Source: Nitrospirota bacterium (GTDB lineage Bacteria; Nitrospirota; Nitrospiria; Nitrospirales; NS-4). Taken from it: a stretch of 47,727 nucleotides of DNA. The DNA lies in the NCBI GenBank assembly GCA_004298335.1, contig SCTG01000054.1:1-47727 (forward strand). The letters run 5' to 3'. Numbering within the stretch: position 1 is the stretch's first letter; each line of letters begins with the position of its first letter. Positions 36,946 through 44,389 of the stretch are shown here, piece by piece. The notes under the pieces were generated by a model, which did not search any database, had not been told where the DNA came from, and saw only the letters and a list, made by a program, of their open reading frames with translations. A program made the position numbers and the translations under genes.

Positions 36946-36973
36946 GGGCGGCAGGCTCGAAAGCCTGCCGCCC
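36946..36973. terminator. mutS terminator hairpin
   Basis: A 12-bp perfect stem (GGGCGGCAGGCT, loop CGAA, complement) starts 9 bases past the mutS stop. It is followed by CTTGTTC on the plus strand and GTTTTG on the minus strand, so it may serve both mutS and the convergent exported-protein gene. Confidence 0.75.
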
Positions 36974-36994
36974 CTTGTTCATTACAGAGGAGAC

Positions 36995-37696
36995 TTACTT
37001 CGCTGCTGGAGCAGCCGCGGGAGCCGGATCGGCCGGAGGACCGGCGACGCAGCCCACGCGATCCTTGAACACCACGTGCTTGCCGTACTTCGTGCTGCCG
37101 CCCGGAAGGTCCGCGCCCAACACATCGGTCGGCACGCCGGGTTTGCCCTTCACCACGCCGCACGCATCTTTCAATTCCGGGAAGGCAGACTGACCTTTCA
37201 TGGTCGGCTGGCCCTTGAAGGTCGCATTCGATCCGCCGGCCACCACGCCGACCCAGGCCTTGTCGTCCGAATCCTTGACGTTGGTCGCCATGCGCTTGTT
37301 CTGCTCCACTTCCTGCACGGTCATCTCGACCACGTCGCCCTTCGTCGTGGGGGCCACGCTCGCCGCCGCCGCCGGACCTGGGGCCGACCGGGCCTTCGAC
37401 TTCAGCATCGCCAGATCGTTCCCGGACGCAAAGACACGCATGTTCTTGCCGGGCAGCATCATCGCCCAGAACTGATCGATCTCTCCGCTGTTGCGGACGC
37501 CCTTCCACACCCAGTTGACCCAGACCGCGTCCTCATAGGGGTCCACGATGATCACGCGGGCCAGGATGGTCTTGGGCTGGCTGAAATCTTCTTCGAAACG
37601 CTCGGAAAAGGCCTCGATGGCCAGGGCGGTTCCCGCCACCGCCGCCACGAACAGCAGCGCGGCGCCGACCGCCAGAACCTTGGAATAAGCCTTCAT
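36995..37696 (-). CDS. exported protein of unknown function (233 aa)
   Basis: A signal peptide (residues 1-26, cleavage near ALA) precedes a mature domain beginning EAFSERFEEDF, with IILVDPYE-like strands (ILARVIIVDPYEDAVWVNWV). Next come a low-complexity Ala/Pro linker (SAPGPAAAASVAPTTKG), a C-terminal part with two Cys, and an Ala/Pro tail. No family is recognised. It follows the 148-aa exported gene by 46 bp on the same transcript, so both are probably periplasmic or surface partners. Confidence 0.75.
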   Translation of the reverse strand: MKAYSKVLAVGAALLFVAAVAGTALAIEAFSERFEEDFSQPKTILARVIIVDPYEDAVWVNWVWKGVRNSGEIDQFWAMMLPGKNMRVFASGNDLAMLKSKARSAPGPAAAASVAPTTKGDVVEMTVQEVEQNKRMATNVKDSDDKAWVGVVAGGSNATFKGQPTMKGQSAFPELKDACGVVKGKPGVPTDVLGADLPGGSTKYGKHVVFKDRVGCVAGPPADPAPAAAPAAK

Positions 37697-37742
37697 GAGA
37701 CTCCCTCCTTAAAAGTAGTCTGAGAAGATGTGATTAAGTCGA

Positions 37743-38189
37743 TTATTTGAGTACCTTGAAGGACGTGATCGTCGGACGGCCGCCGATGTCCTCGACGTTC
37801 ACTTCCATGTTCACCAGTTCCTGGTTGGCCTTCATCATCTGGTCCATCAGGGCCTTGTCCTTGACGGCGACGCGCACGGTCGTCTGGGCGTGGTACCAGC
37901 CGGAATAGGGCGCGTTCGCAGCCGTCCCGTTCTGGAAGCCCCAGGCCCCGCCGCCCGCAAAGCCGTCCGGAACGTCGGTCGTCGTGACCGACGTGCGTCC
38001 GCCCGGCGCGCCCGAACCCGGCGCGCCCGTGTTCCAGTACTGAATTCCGAACAACACTTCGCCGTCCGGGTTCTCGGCCCACTGAGCCCAGATCCGGCCC
38101 TTCAAGGTCTCCGCCGCCGCGTTATCGGCCGGCAACGACCCGACTACAAACAAGGCAAGCACCGCAGCAATGATAATGCCTGTTCTCAT
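37743..38189 (-). CDS. exported protein of unknown function (148 aa)
   Basis: A signal peptide (1-26, ending AAAE) is followed by GRIWAQWAENPDGEVLFGIQ, a Gly/Pro-rich loop (GAPGSGAPGG), and alternating hydrophobic strands, probably a beta-sandwich. The end (GRPTITSFKVLK) fits an OB-like fold, and DKALMDQMMKANQELV is helical. No family is recognised. A strong promoter and a GGGAGG ribosome binding site suggest good expression. It precedes the 233-aa exported gene. Confidence 0.75.
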   Translation of the reverse strand: MRTGIIIAAVLALFVVGSLPADNAAAETLKGRIWAQWAENPDGEVLFGIQYWNTGAPGSGAPGGRTSVTTTDVPDGFAGGGAWGFQNGTAANAPYSGWYHAQTTVRVAVKDKALMDQMMKANQELVNMEVNVEDIGGRPTITSFKVLK

Positions 38190-38300
38190 CCTGTCTCCCT
38201 CCCCTTAATAAGCGTGTACGACGGATGACAATAATGACTCGAAAACGTCCGACACTCCACACCTCTGAAATCGTCGATACAAAGCCGAATTAGCAGGGGG

Positions 38301-38329
38301 ATGCTACTAAAGGTCACAGGCCTTGTCAA
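38301..38329 (-). promoter_or_regulatory. promoter of the exported-protein pair
   Basis: Minus strand consensus TTGACA (38324-38329), 17 bp, TAGCAT (38301-38306). A leader of about 105 bases precedes the ATG at 38189, unlike the very short leaders elsewhere in the window. Confidence 0.7.
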
Positions 38330-38388
38330 GAAAATTTTGGCGATCCGTACCGCCTCGGCGAGTGATTAAAACGTGGCAAAAAACAGCC

Positions 38389-39093
38389 TTATTTTTCCAA
38401 CACTTGGACCATGACGACGTTGGCGATTCCGGCGGTCAGGCGCACACTCTTGGGATCGACGTCAGGCACGAAACAATAGTCTCCCGATTTCCACATCAGC
38501 AGCGAGGCAAACGGCTCGCGCCCCTCCGCCGTGCCCAGTTCGGCCGCGACAATTTTGCCGGCCCGGAGATACACCACGCCCGAGTCGCCGTCGCGCTTGA
38601 CGACGAGGGCGCCGGTCTTCTCGTGCAGCTCCAGCATCTGCAGGACGTCCAGGAGTTCCGTCTCGGCGAGCCGGCCGGCCACCCGGATCGCGTCCGGCGG
38701 AATGCGCCGCACCGCGTCGACGCGGGCCAGGAGCGCGTCCACGCGGGCATGGAGCGCGGCGAGATCGCAGGGCTTCGCCAGGTAATCGTCGGCCCCCATT
38801 TTCAGGCCCCGGACCCGGTCGCGGTCGTCGTCCTTGGCCGTCAGGAACAGAAACGGAATCGTGCAGGTCGCGGGGTCCGTGCGCAGATGCCGGCACAGGG
38901 CGTACCCGTCCATCACCGGCATCATGATGTCGGAGACGATCACGTCGGGCCGGGCCTCGGCGATCCGCTCCAGCGCCTCCCGCCCGTCGTGCGCGATCCG
39001 CACCGTGAAGCCGCGCTGCCCCAGGTACAAGTCGAGGGTCCGGGCCAGCTTGACTTCATCCTCCACCACCAGGACCGCGGGCTTAGCCGTCAT
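38389..39093 (-). CDS. response regulator with C-terminal DUF4388/PATAN-like domain
   Basis: This 234-aa protein has an N-terminal receiver domain ([14 protein letters not shown], phosphoacceptor Asp in [13 protein letters not shown], conserved Lys in DYLAKPCD). The C-terminal domain ([35 protein letters not shown]) matches the DUF4388/PATAN pattern. There is no DNA-binding domain, so it probably acts by protein contacts. The ATG overlaps the ClpX-like stop (ATGA), a stable link between a protease ATPase and a phosphorelay output. No histidine kinase is nearby. Confidence 0.88.
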   Translation of the reverse strand: MTAKPAVLVVEDEVKLARTLDLYLGQRGFTVRIAHDGREALERIAEARPDVIVSDIMMPVMDGYALCRHLRTDPATCTIPFLFLTAKDDDRDRVRGLKMGADDYLAKPCDLAALHARVDALLARVDAVRRIPPDAIRVAGRLAETELLDVLQMLELHEKTGALVVKRDGDSGVVYLRAGKIVAAELGTAEGREPFASLLMWKSGDYCFVPDVDPKSVRLTAGIANVVMVQVLEK

Positions 39094-40382
39094 GCCGTTC
39101 GAATCTCCGGGGCGCTCCGCCCTTCCACCGCGCCTTCCGTGATCGTCACCGTCCGGACCGCGGGGTTGGACGGCACTTCGTACATCAGGTCGAGCATGAC
39201 TTCCTCCAGGATCGCCCGGAGCGCGCGGGCGCCGGTCCGCAGCCGCGTCGCCCGCTTGGCGATGGCCTTGACCGCGCCGCCGGTGAACGCCAGCTCGACG
39301 CCTTCCAGCGCGAGCATCGTCTTGTACTGCTTGAAGAGGGCGTTGCGCGGCTCCATGAGGATGCGGGTCAGGTCCGCCTCGTCCAGCTCGGAGAGGCTCA
39401 CCAGGATGGGGAACCGTCCGATGAACTCCGGGATCAGGCCGTAGCGCTGGAGGTCTTCCGGCTGGATCCGGGACAGCAGGTCGTCGGCTTTCTTCCTCCC
39501 GATGGACGGGACGTCGGCGCCGAACCCCATGACGCGCTCGCGCGACCGGCGCTCGACGATCTGGTCCAGGCCGACGAACGCGCCGCCGCAGATGAAGAGA
39601 ATGTTGGCGGTGTCGACCTGGATGAACTCCTGCTCGGGATGCTTGCGCCCGCCCTTGGGCGGCACGTTGCAGATCGTGCCCTCCACCAGCTTGAGCAGCG
39701 CCTGCTGGACGCCCTCCCCCGAGACGTCCCGCGTGATCGACGGCCCTTCCGACTTCCGGCTGATCTTGTCGATCTCGTCGATGTAGATGATGCCGTTCTG
39801 CGTCCGCTCGACGTCGTAATCGGCCGCCTGCAGCAGCTTGAGAATGACGTTCTCCACGTCCTCGCCGACGTACCCGGCCTCCGTGAGGGTCGTCGCGTCG
39901 GCGATGGCGAAGGGGACGTCGAGAATGCGCGCGAGCGTCTGACAGAGGAGGGTCTTGCCGGTCCCCGTCGGGCCGACCAGGATGACGTTGCCCTTCTGGA
40001 GCTCCACGTCGCCGACCCGCGCGTTCGTCTGGACCCGCCGGTAATGATTGTGCACGGCCACCGCGAGCACTTTCTTCGCCTTCTCCTGGCCGATGACGTA
40101 CTCGTCGAGGATCCGTTTGATCTCGGGCGGGGTGAGCAGCTTCAAGGGCGGGGCGCCGGACGGCTTGGCGCTCGGACGTCCCAGCGTGAGCGCCGTCTCG
40201 CACCGGCTCACGCACTCGTTGCAGATCCAGAGGGTGGCGGGCGCGTGGCACGCCTCGCAGAGGTGCGCGGCCGGGCTCTCGATGAGCTCGATCGTCCCGG
40301 CCCGGGACCTCCCGCAGAAGGAACAGTGGCGCTCTTTCGGAGCGCGATCGTCTTTCTTGTCCTTATTGTTTCCCCAGAACAC
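39090..40382 (-). CDS. clpX: ClpX-type AAA+ unfoldase with an expanded zinc-binding domain
   Basis: ClpX unfolds substrates for ClpP. The 430-aa protein starts at GTG 40380-40382 ([10 protein letters not shown]), six bases after GGAGGG. Its zinc domain has seven Cys (20, 23, 42, 45, 54, 57, 61), where normal ClpX has four with a shorter spacing. The AAA+ part has [14 protein letters not shown], the pore loop [18 protein letters not shown] and GLIPEFIGR. The ClpP-docking IGF tripeptide reads MGF (RVMGFGADV). No clpP or lon lies here, so this is probably a second ClpX; the gene symbol is for the family. Confidence 0.88.
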   Translation of the reverse strand: MFWGNNKDKKDDRAPKERHCSFCGRSRAGTIELIESPAAHLCEACHAPATLWICNECVSRCETALTLGRPSAKPSGAPPLKLLTPPEIKRILDEYVIGQEKAKKVLAVAVHNHYRRVQTNARVGDVELQKGNVILVGPTGTGKTLLCQTLARILDVPFAIADATTLTEAGYVGEDVENVILKLLQAADYDVERTQNGIIYIDEIDKISRKSEGPSITRDVSGEGVQQALLKLVEGTICNVPPKGGRKHPEQEFIQVDTANILFICGGAFVGLDQIVERRSRERVMGFGADVPSIGRKKADDLLSRIQPEDLQRYGLIPEFIGRFPILVSLSELDEADLTRILMEPRNALFKQYKTMLALEGVELAFTGGAVKAIAKRATRLRTGARALRAILEEVMLDLMYEVPSNPAVRTVTITEGAVEGRSAPEIRTA

Positions 40383-40404
40383 GCGCGCCCTCCACCGGGG
40401 CCCC

Positions 40405-40434
40405 ATGATAGCCGCGGGGCCCCGGAGAACTCAA
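40405..40434 (-). promoter_or_regulatory. promoter of the clpX-like operon
   Basis: Minus strand TTGAGT (40429-40434), 18 bp, TATCAT (40405-40410), about 22 bases before the chosen GTG. It also shows that an upstream ATG (40404-40406) overlaps the -10 box and is not the start. Confidence 0.6.
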
Positions 40435-40454
40435 CAGGGTCGCCGGCGGCGCCG

Positions 40455-41363
40455 TCAGCCGGTCTTCCGGTACCGGCCGTCCGCGGCGCGCATGGGCTCC
40501 TGCGCCGAGAGGCCGGTCCCGGTCTCCGCCACGGCACGCACGCCCCAGACCACCGTAAAGAGGGCGGCGAGCAGGATGGCGCCCGCCTGGTACGGCATCT
40601 CGCGCGCCCCGGCGACGTCCCCGGCGGACGCGGCGAACACGGGAGACGCGCCTTCGGACGGCGCGGACGACCGCGCGGCCACCAGCACGGCCGCGCCCAT
40701 GGACTCCTGCGCGGCCGGCCGCTCCGTCTCGAGCATGGCGGCCATGATGCCGGCGTCCCGCACGGCGGCGCCGAGCTGCTGCTGCGCATGCCCGCGGTGC
40801 CCGTCCACGGCCTGCAGGCGGCCGACGACGGTCCAGCCCAGGGTCTCCTGCCGGAGCGGCATCGCGGCGCGCATCTTCGCGGACATGTCGGCGGCGATGC
40901 GGCCGAGCCGCTCCTGGAAGAGGATGATCTGCGCCACGTCGCTCGCGCCGCCGCGCCACGCCTGTTGGGCCGCGCGGACCACCGCCCGGCCGGCATTCTC
41001 CTGCGTCATGCCCTGCATCCGGACGAGCGACGCGCGGGCCTCGTCACGGACATAGGGCAGCACGCCAGCGCGGGCGTGATCGGCGCGCACGGCCGCGACA
41101 ACGGCCCCGCCCAGCCGCTCCTGCGCCAGCCCCCACGGCTCCCCTTCAAGATGGCGGAGCGCGCCGGACTCCATGATCGCCCGCCCCAGGGCGGCCTGTG
41201 TCACGCCGTCCGGGTCGATGGACGCAGGCGCCGTACTCTCGAACCGCTGATCCAGCAGCCCCGTCGGCGCGCCCCCGAACGCAAAGAAGAACATGCTCGC
41301 CCCCAGGATGGTGGCGCAGATCCCGATCGCTACGACGACATCGAGGTGATCCCATCGCTTCAT
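40455..41363 (-). CDS. two-span membrane protein with seven QxxxG repeats
   Basis: No family is recognised. The 302-aa protein has a membrane span at 9-29 and another at about 260-277, with a long soluble part between. That part holds a loose repeat, Q-x-x-[LMA]-G, at residues 56, 81, 121, 150, 172, 194 and 219, usually followed by a hydrophobic Ala/Val helix (for example AQERLGGAVVAA, AQESMGAAVLVAA). The spacing of 22-40 residues suggests a helical repeat domain in the periplasm. It follows a 59-aa membrane protein by 14 bp. Confidence 0.65.
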   Translation of the reverse strand: MKRWDHLDVVVAIGICATILGASMFFFAFGGAPTGLLDQRFESTAPASIDPDGVTQAALGRAIMESGALRHLEGEPWGLAQERLGGAVVAAVRADHARAGVLPYVRDEARASLVRMQGMTQENAGRAVVRAAQQAWRGGASDVAQIILFQERLGRIAADMSAKMRAAMPLRQETLGWTVVGRLQAVDGHRGHAQQQLGAAVRDAGIMAAMLETERPAAQESMGAAVLVAARSSAPSEGASPVFAASAGDVAGAREMPYQAGAILLAALFTVVWGVRAVAETGTGLSAQEPMRAADGRYRKTG

Positions 41364-41377
41364 GGCCTGTCCCTCCT

Positions 41378-41557
41378 TCACGCCGCCTTCTTGAACGTTC
41401 CATGCGACGTCTCCCTGCGCCCGGCGATCCGCCGCTCGCCCGCGGACGTCCCGGTCAGGGACCTGCCGACCGCGTAGAGCATGGCCCCCAACCCGCCGAT
41501 CGCCATCACGCCCATCAGCACGTTTCCGATGAAGGTGAACTCCGTCGCTCCCAACAT
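41378..41557 (-). CDS. small membrane protein upstream of the repeat protein (59 aa)
   Basis: ATG 41555-41557 with GGGAGG upstream opens a 59-aa frame with one span (about residues 8-27, IGNVLMGVMAIGGLGAMLYA) and a basic Arg/Lys-rich C-terminal half. It lies 14 bp before the repeat-bearing membrane protein and probably shares its transcript. No family is recognised. Confidence 0.6.
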   Translation of the reverse strand: MLGATEFTFIGNVLMGVMAIGGLGAMLYAVGRSLTGTSAGERRIAGRRETSHGTFKKAA

Positions 41558-41628
41558 GGCATCCTCCCTCTCGCTTCGTTGACCTGGTTGTCCTGCGGCC
41601 GCCCGTGCGGCCTGTTGCATCCATGACA

Positions 41629-41646
41629 AAGCAGGACGAATGCCAG
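41629..41646 (-). promoter_or_regulatory. possible sigma-54 (-24/-12) promoter
   Basis: The minus strand reads CTGGCATTCGTCCTGCTTT: GG and GC are ten bases apart, as sigma-54 needs, with TGGCA at -24 and CTGCT at -12. It is about 72 bases upstream of the 59-aa gene. No enhancer-binding protein gene is in the window. Confidence 0.25.
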
Positions 41647-41793
41647 ACCGGCCGCAGCCGCCTAACGCCTTGAGAACGCAACTTATCTGCGCGGGTTTAC
41701 CAAAAAGTCGGGTAGCCTGGGATTGGACTTGCTGGTTGATTACAGCCAGGAACGTGCGCCGATGCACCACCACCGCGACCGCCGCCCGCGCGA

Positions 41794-41823
41794 TTGACCG
41801 GAGCCGGACGCAGCCGGTATCCT
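41794..41823 (+). promoter_or_regulatory. promoter of the 142-aa gene (leaderless)
   Basis: TTGACC (41794-41799), 18 bp, TATCCT (41818-41823), then six bases and GTG at 41830. The TTG of the -35 box is also an in-frame apparent start codon and should not be used as one. Confidence 0.65.
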
Positions 41824-41829
41824 GAGCCC

Positions 41830-42258
41830 GTGCAATTCGATCCCGCCATCGCCGCGCAGGCTTCGTTCGCGCGCGCCCGGACCGCCGGCGAGCTGGGCCC
41901 GGACCTGGAGCGGGCCGAGGCGGCGGAAGAAATCTTCTCGGCCGGCGCCGGCCGCGAGGCCCGGGACGCGTACTTCGCGCTCGTGGCGCTCGGCGAGCAG
42001 CGCCCCGACGCCGTCGCGTTCCAGGAATTCCTCATCTACATCACGTGGCAGCAGGTCACCGAGGAGACGATCCCGGCGCACTTTCAACGGGGGCTGGAGC
42101 TGTGCGACCGGTACCTGGGCCGCCTCGCGCCCGGCCACGACGCGACGCAGGCCGGCCAGATCAGGGAGCTGCGGCGCTCCTACCGCGCGGGCCTGGGCCT
42201 GCAGGACGAGGAGGACGCGCTGGACTACGACGCCGACCGGCTCAAAGGGGGCGACTGA
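41830..42258 (+). CDS. conserved-looking cytoplasmic protein of unknown function
   Basis: This 142-aa acidic, helical protein begins with GTG (MQFDPAIAAQASFARARTAG), has a YITWQQVTEETIPAHFQRG helix in the middle and ends DYDADRLKGGD. No signal peptide or membrane segment is seen. No family is recognised. The start is set by the leaderless promoter, which removes the 12 codons that would be gained from the TTG at 41794. Confidence 0.7.
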   Translation: MQFDPAIAAQASFARARTAGELGPDLERAEAAEEIFSAGAGREARDAYFALVALGEQRPDAVAFQEFLIYITWQQVTEETIPAHFQRGLELCDRYLGRLAPGHDATQAGQIRELRRSYRAGLGLQDEEDALDYDADRLKGGD

Positions 42259-42365
42259 AGATAACGCTTGTGGGCCCGGCCCATTGCGCGTAGCGTGGTC
42301 CGCAGGACCGGACAGTTCACGCGAGTACTACAGGCGGCGGCGTTTGTAGGGGGAGGGACCAGCCC

Positions 42366-42464
42366 ATGACCAGCTCCGATAAAGCCAACTACGTCGTCTC
42401 CGGATTGATCGTCCTCATGTTGGTGCTCCTCGCCAACCCCGGGTACATCTTCTTCGCCAAGTAA
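42366..42464 (+). CDS. 32-aa single-span membrane peptide
   Basis: ATG 42366 opens a 32-codon frame. After a short polar start (MTSSDKANY) comes one membrane segment (VVSGLIVLMLVLLANPGYIFF) ending in AK and TAA. GGGGGAGGG lies upstream at a long spacing. The layout is like small accessory subunits of membrane complexes, but no family is recognised. A GGTCC-GCA-GGACC hairpin precedes it (42297-42309). Confidence 0.55.
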   Translation: MTSSDKANYVVSGLIVLMLVLLANPGYIFFAK

Positions 42465-42470
42465 GGGCGC

Positions 42471-42719
42471 CTACACGGAGGGGCGCGCGCCGCCCCCGAG
42501 CAACTCCTCGTGACTCAGCCTCGCGCCGTTGGGCCACACCACGGTGTCGCCCTCCACGCTGACCGCGTTGAAGAGCGACGGATCGATGAGGATCGGCGTA
42601 AAGCCCGGCCCGTCCATCAGGGCCGCCACGTCCCGCTCGATCACGGACCCGTCGGTCAGCGTCAGGCGCAGGCGATAGCCGTCCAGGGGCTTGATGTTTT
42701 GAATGCGCACGACGGCCAT
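42471..42719 (-). CDS. DUF2442 domain protein
   Basis: This 82-aa protein matches the DUF2442 pattern: VVRIQNIKPLDGYRLRLTLT, DGSVIERDVAALMDGPGFTP, LFNAVSVEGDTVVWPNGARL and S-H-E near the end. Members often accompany DUF4160 partners as possible toxin-antitoxin pairs, but no DUF4160 gene is adjacent. The ATG (42717-42719) is nine bases below a -10 box. Confidence 0.88.
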   Translation of the reverse strand: MAVVRIQNIKPLDGYRLRLTLTDGSVIERDVAALMDGPGFTPILIDPSLFNAVSVEGDTVVWPNGARLSHEELLGGGARPSV

Positions 42720-42728
42720 GGCAGTTTC

Positions 42729-42757
42729 AATCTACTACAACGGGCCGCCGGTTACAA
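42729..42757 (-). promoter_or_regulatory. promoter of the DUF2442 gene
   Basis: Minus strand TTGTAA (42752-42757), 17 bp, TAGATT (42729-42734), nine bases before the ATG; the predicted leader is about three bases. Confidence 0.55.
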
Positions 42758-42783
42758 AGGAGAAGCGAGGGGCCGGGCCGCGG

Positions 42784-42789
42784 TATAAT
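42784..42789 (+). promoter_or_regulatory. aat -10 box
   Basis: A perfect TATAAT lies 11 bases before the aat ATG. No clear -35 is seen at 16-18 bp. Confidence 0.4.
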
Positions 42790-42800
42790 CAGGGCCCAGC

Positions 42801-43481
42801 ATGCCCTTTCGCCGCCTGATACAGGGGTTCGCCTTTCCCGATCCCCGCGGGGCCGATGCCGCGGGCCTCGTCGCCTACGGCGGCGACCTCCACCCGCACC
42901 GCGTCCTCGCCGCCTACGCCCGGGGCATCTTTCCCTGGCCCTACGACGAGACGACGCCGCTCTTGTGGTTCTCCCCCGACCCGCGCATGGTGCTCCGCCC
43001 CGCTGACCTGCACGTGAGCAAGAGTCTGCAGAAGCTCATCGCCAAGCACACGTTCGAAATACGGTTCGACAGCGCCTTTGACGAGGTGATCCGGCGCTGC
43101 GCCGCCGTCCGGCGGCCCGGCCAGCCGGGCACCTGGATCACCGGGGAGATGATCCGCGCCTACGGCACGCTCCACGAGATGGGGTTCGCCCACTCCGCGG
43201 AAGCCTGGCAGGAGGGCCGGCTTGTGGGCGGGCTCTACGGCGTCTCGCTGGGCGCCGCGTTTTTCGGCGAGTCCATGTTCACAGAGCGGCCGAACGCCTC
43301 CAAGGCCGCCTTCGTCCACCTGGTGCGGCAGCTCCGGGCCTGGGACTGCCACCTCGTGGACTGCCAGGTGTATACGGAGCACCTCGCCCGCTTCGGCGCC
43401 GCGCCGTGGCCGCGCGCGCGCTTTCTCGACGCCCTGGCGCACGCGCTCGCGGCGCCCACGCGCCCGGGACCCTGGCGGTGA
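42801..43481 (+). CDS. aat: leucyl/phenylalanyl-tRNA--protein transferase
   Basis: Aat adds Leu or Phe to the N-terminus of proteins starting with Lys or Arg, sending them to ClpS-ClpAP (N-degron pathway). The 226-aa protein shows LVAYGGDLHPHRVLAAYARG, IFPWPYDE, PLLWFSPDPRMVL, TWITGEMIRAYGTLHEMGFA, GLYGVSLGAAFFGESMF and VDCQVYTEHLARFGA. It begins close to a TATAAT box and ends at a GC hairpin. Confidence 0.96.
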   Translation: MPFRRLIQGFAFPDPRGADAAGLVAYGGDLHPHRVLAAYARGIFPWPYDETTPLLWFSPDPRMVLRPADLHVSKSLQKLIAKHTFEIRFDSAFDEVIRRCAAVRRPGQPGTWITGEMIRAYGTLHEMGFAHSAEAWQEGRLVGGLYGVSLGAAFFGESMFTERPNASKAAFVHLVRQLRAWDCHLVDCQVYTEHLARFGAAPWPRARFLDALAHALAAPTRPGPWR

Positions 43482-43486
43482 TGGAG

Positions 43487-43509
43487 GGGGCGCCTGCGGC
43501 AGGCGCCCC
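43487..43509. terminator. GC-rich hairpin between convergent aat and SWIB genes
   Basis: A perfect 10-bp stem (GGGGCGCCTG, loop CGG, complement) lies between the two gene ends. Neither side has a clear U-tract, so termination efficiency is uncertain. Confidence 0.45.
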
Positions 43510-43526
43510 GCGGAGCGATGGCCGGA

Positions 43527-43793
43527 TTACTTCAGGTGCCGGCTGACGAGCTTCGTCATCTCGAACATCGACACCTGCTTCTTGCCGCTGAACACTTCCC
43601 GGAGCGCCGCGTCCGCGTTGATCATGCGCCGGTTCTTGCTGTCCTGCAGCTTGTGGCGCTTGATGTAGGCCCACAGCTTCTTGGCCACCTGGGTGCGCGG
43701 CAGGGCACTGTCGCCGATCACCGCGCCGAGGGCGGCGCTAGGTTTCATCGGTTTCATGAAGGCGGCGCTCGGCTTCCTCTTCTTGGTGGCCAT
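43527..43793 (-). CDS. SWIB/MDM2 domain protein
   Basis: This 88-aa basic protein has a Lys/Ala/Pro-rich N-terminus followed by a SWIB domain: SAALGAVIGDSALPRTQVAK, LWAYIKRHKLQD, NRRMINADAALREVFSGK and MFEMTKLVSRHL. SWIB proteins in bacteria are likely DNA-associated; they are well known in Chlamydiae and Nitrospirota. The start is ATG (43791-43793). Confidence 0.93.
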   Translation of the reverse strand: MATKKRKPSAAFMKPMKPSAALGAVIGDSALPRTQVAKKLWAYIKRHKLQDSKNRRMINADAALREVFSGKKQVSMFEMTKLVSRHLK

Positions 43794-43912
43794 CGTGTAT
43801 CTCTCCTCTCGCTAGAGTTGGGTGCCATGTCCCCGCGGAACGCGGGAACGACCAGCCCGAGAGTGCGTCAACCCGAGGGAAAAGTCAACTGTTCGCAGGG
43901 GGGGAACTTGCG

Positions 43913-44089
43913 TTAGCGCTTGCGGCACCCGGCGTGACCGCAGGAACAGGGCTCCATGGCATGGATGCGCGCGGCGCGTTCGCAGGCGTCGCTGCAATAG
44001 GAGGACTGCGGCGCGGCGAGGCAATGGCACTCCGCATGCCCGCAATTCTTGGGGGTTCCGATCGTCGGCGGCGCGTTGGGATCAGCCAT
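43913..44089 (-). CDS. metallothionein-like cysteine/histidine-rich protein (58 aa)
   Basis: ATG 44087-44089 with AGAGGTAACGAG upstream opens a 58-codon frame. The product has seven Cys after an N-terminal tail: NCGHAECHCL, YCSDACERAA, then CSCGHAGCRKR. This follows the bacterial SmtA-type metallothionein pattern (CxxxxCxC, YCSxxCA, CxHxGCxC), with His replacing some thiols. It probably binds zinc or cadmium. It lies four bases after the small coiled-coil gene and is probably cotranscribed. The frame is shorter than a usual gene-calling cutoff and is easily missed. Confidence 0.85.
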   Translation of the reverse strand: MADPNAPPTIGTPKNCGHAECHCLAAPQSSYCSDACERAARIHAMEPCSCGHAGCRKR

Positions 44090-44093
44090 CTCG

Positions 44094-44297
44094 TTACCTC
44101 TTCGCCCGCTTTTTCCCCGGCCGTTTCCCCGGTCTGAAGAGTTGTCGCTCGGCCTGCTCGATCAGCTTGGCGGTGACTGCTGACGGCGCGCTGACGTCCT
44201 TCGGCATATCGTCGCGAAGCCCCTGGATGGCTTCCAGCAATTGGCGGGCCTGACTCTCCAGGGCATCGAGTCGTTTAATGAGGAGTCGCCGATCCAT
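44094..44297 (-). CDS. small coiled-coil protein of unknown function (67 aa)
   Basis: ATG 44295-44297 (MDRRLLIKRLDALESQARQL) begins seven bases below a TAGCCT -10 box. The first two thirds are one amphipathic helix, probably a coiled coil; the C-terminus is very basic (RPGKRPGKKRAKR). An apparent earlier TTG start is the -35 box itself. No family is recognised. It precedes the metallothionein gene by four bases. Confidence 0.65.
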   Translation of the reverse strand: MDRRLLIKRLDALESQARQLLEAIQGLRDDMPKDVSAPSAVTAKLIEQAERQLFRPGKRPGKKRAKR

Positions 44298-44304
44298 GCC
44301 GGCA

Positions 44305-44333
44305 AGGCTAGGCCACCCCTGAAAATCTGTCAA
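44305..44333 (-). promoter_or_regulatory. promoter of the coiled-coil/metallothionein pair (leaderless)
   Basis: Minus strand consensus TTGACA (44328-44333), 17 bp, TAGCCT (44305-44310), then seven bases and ATG. Confidence 0.7.
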
Positions 44334-44389
44334 GCGCGGCTAAGGCGGGAGGAAGCAGCGGCGGGAAGAGCGCGGAAAAAGAGTCAGAC

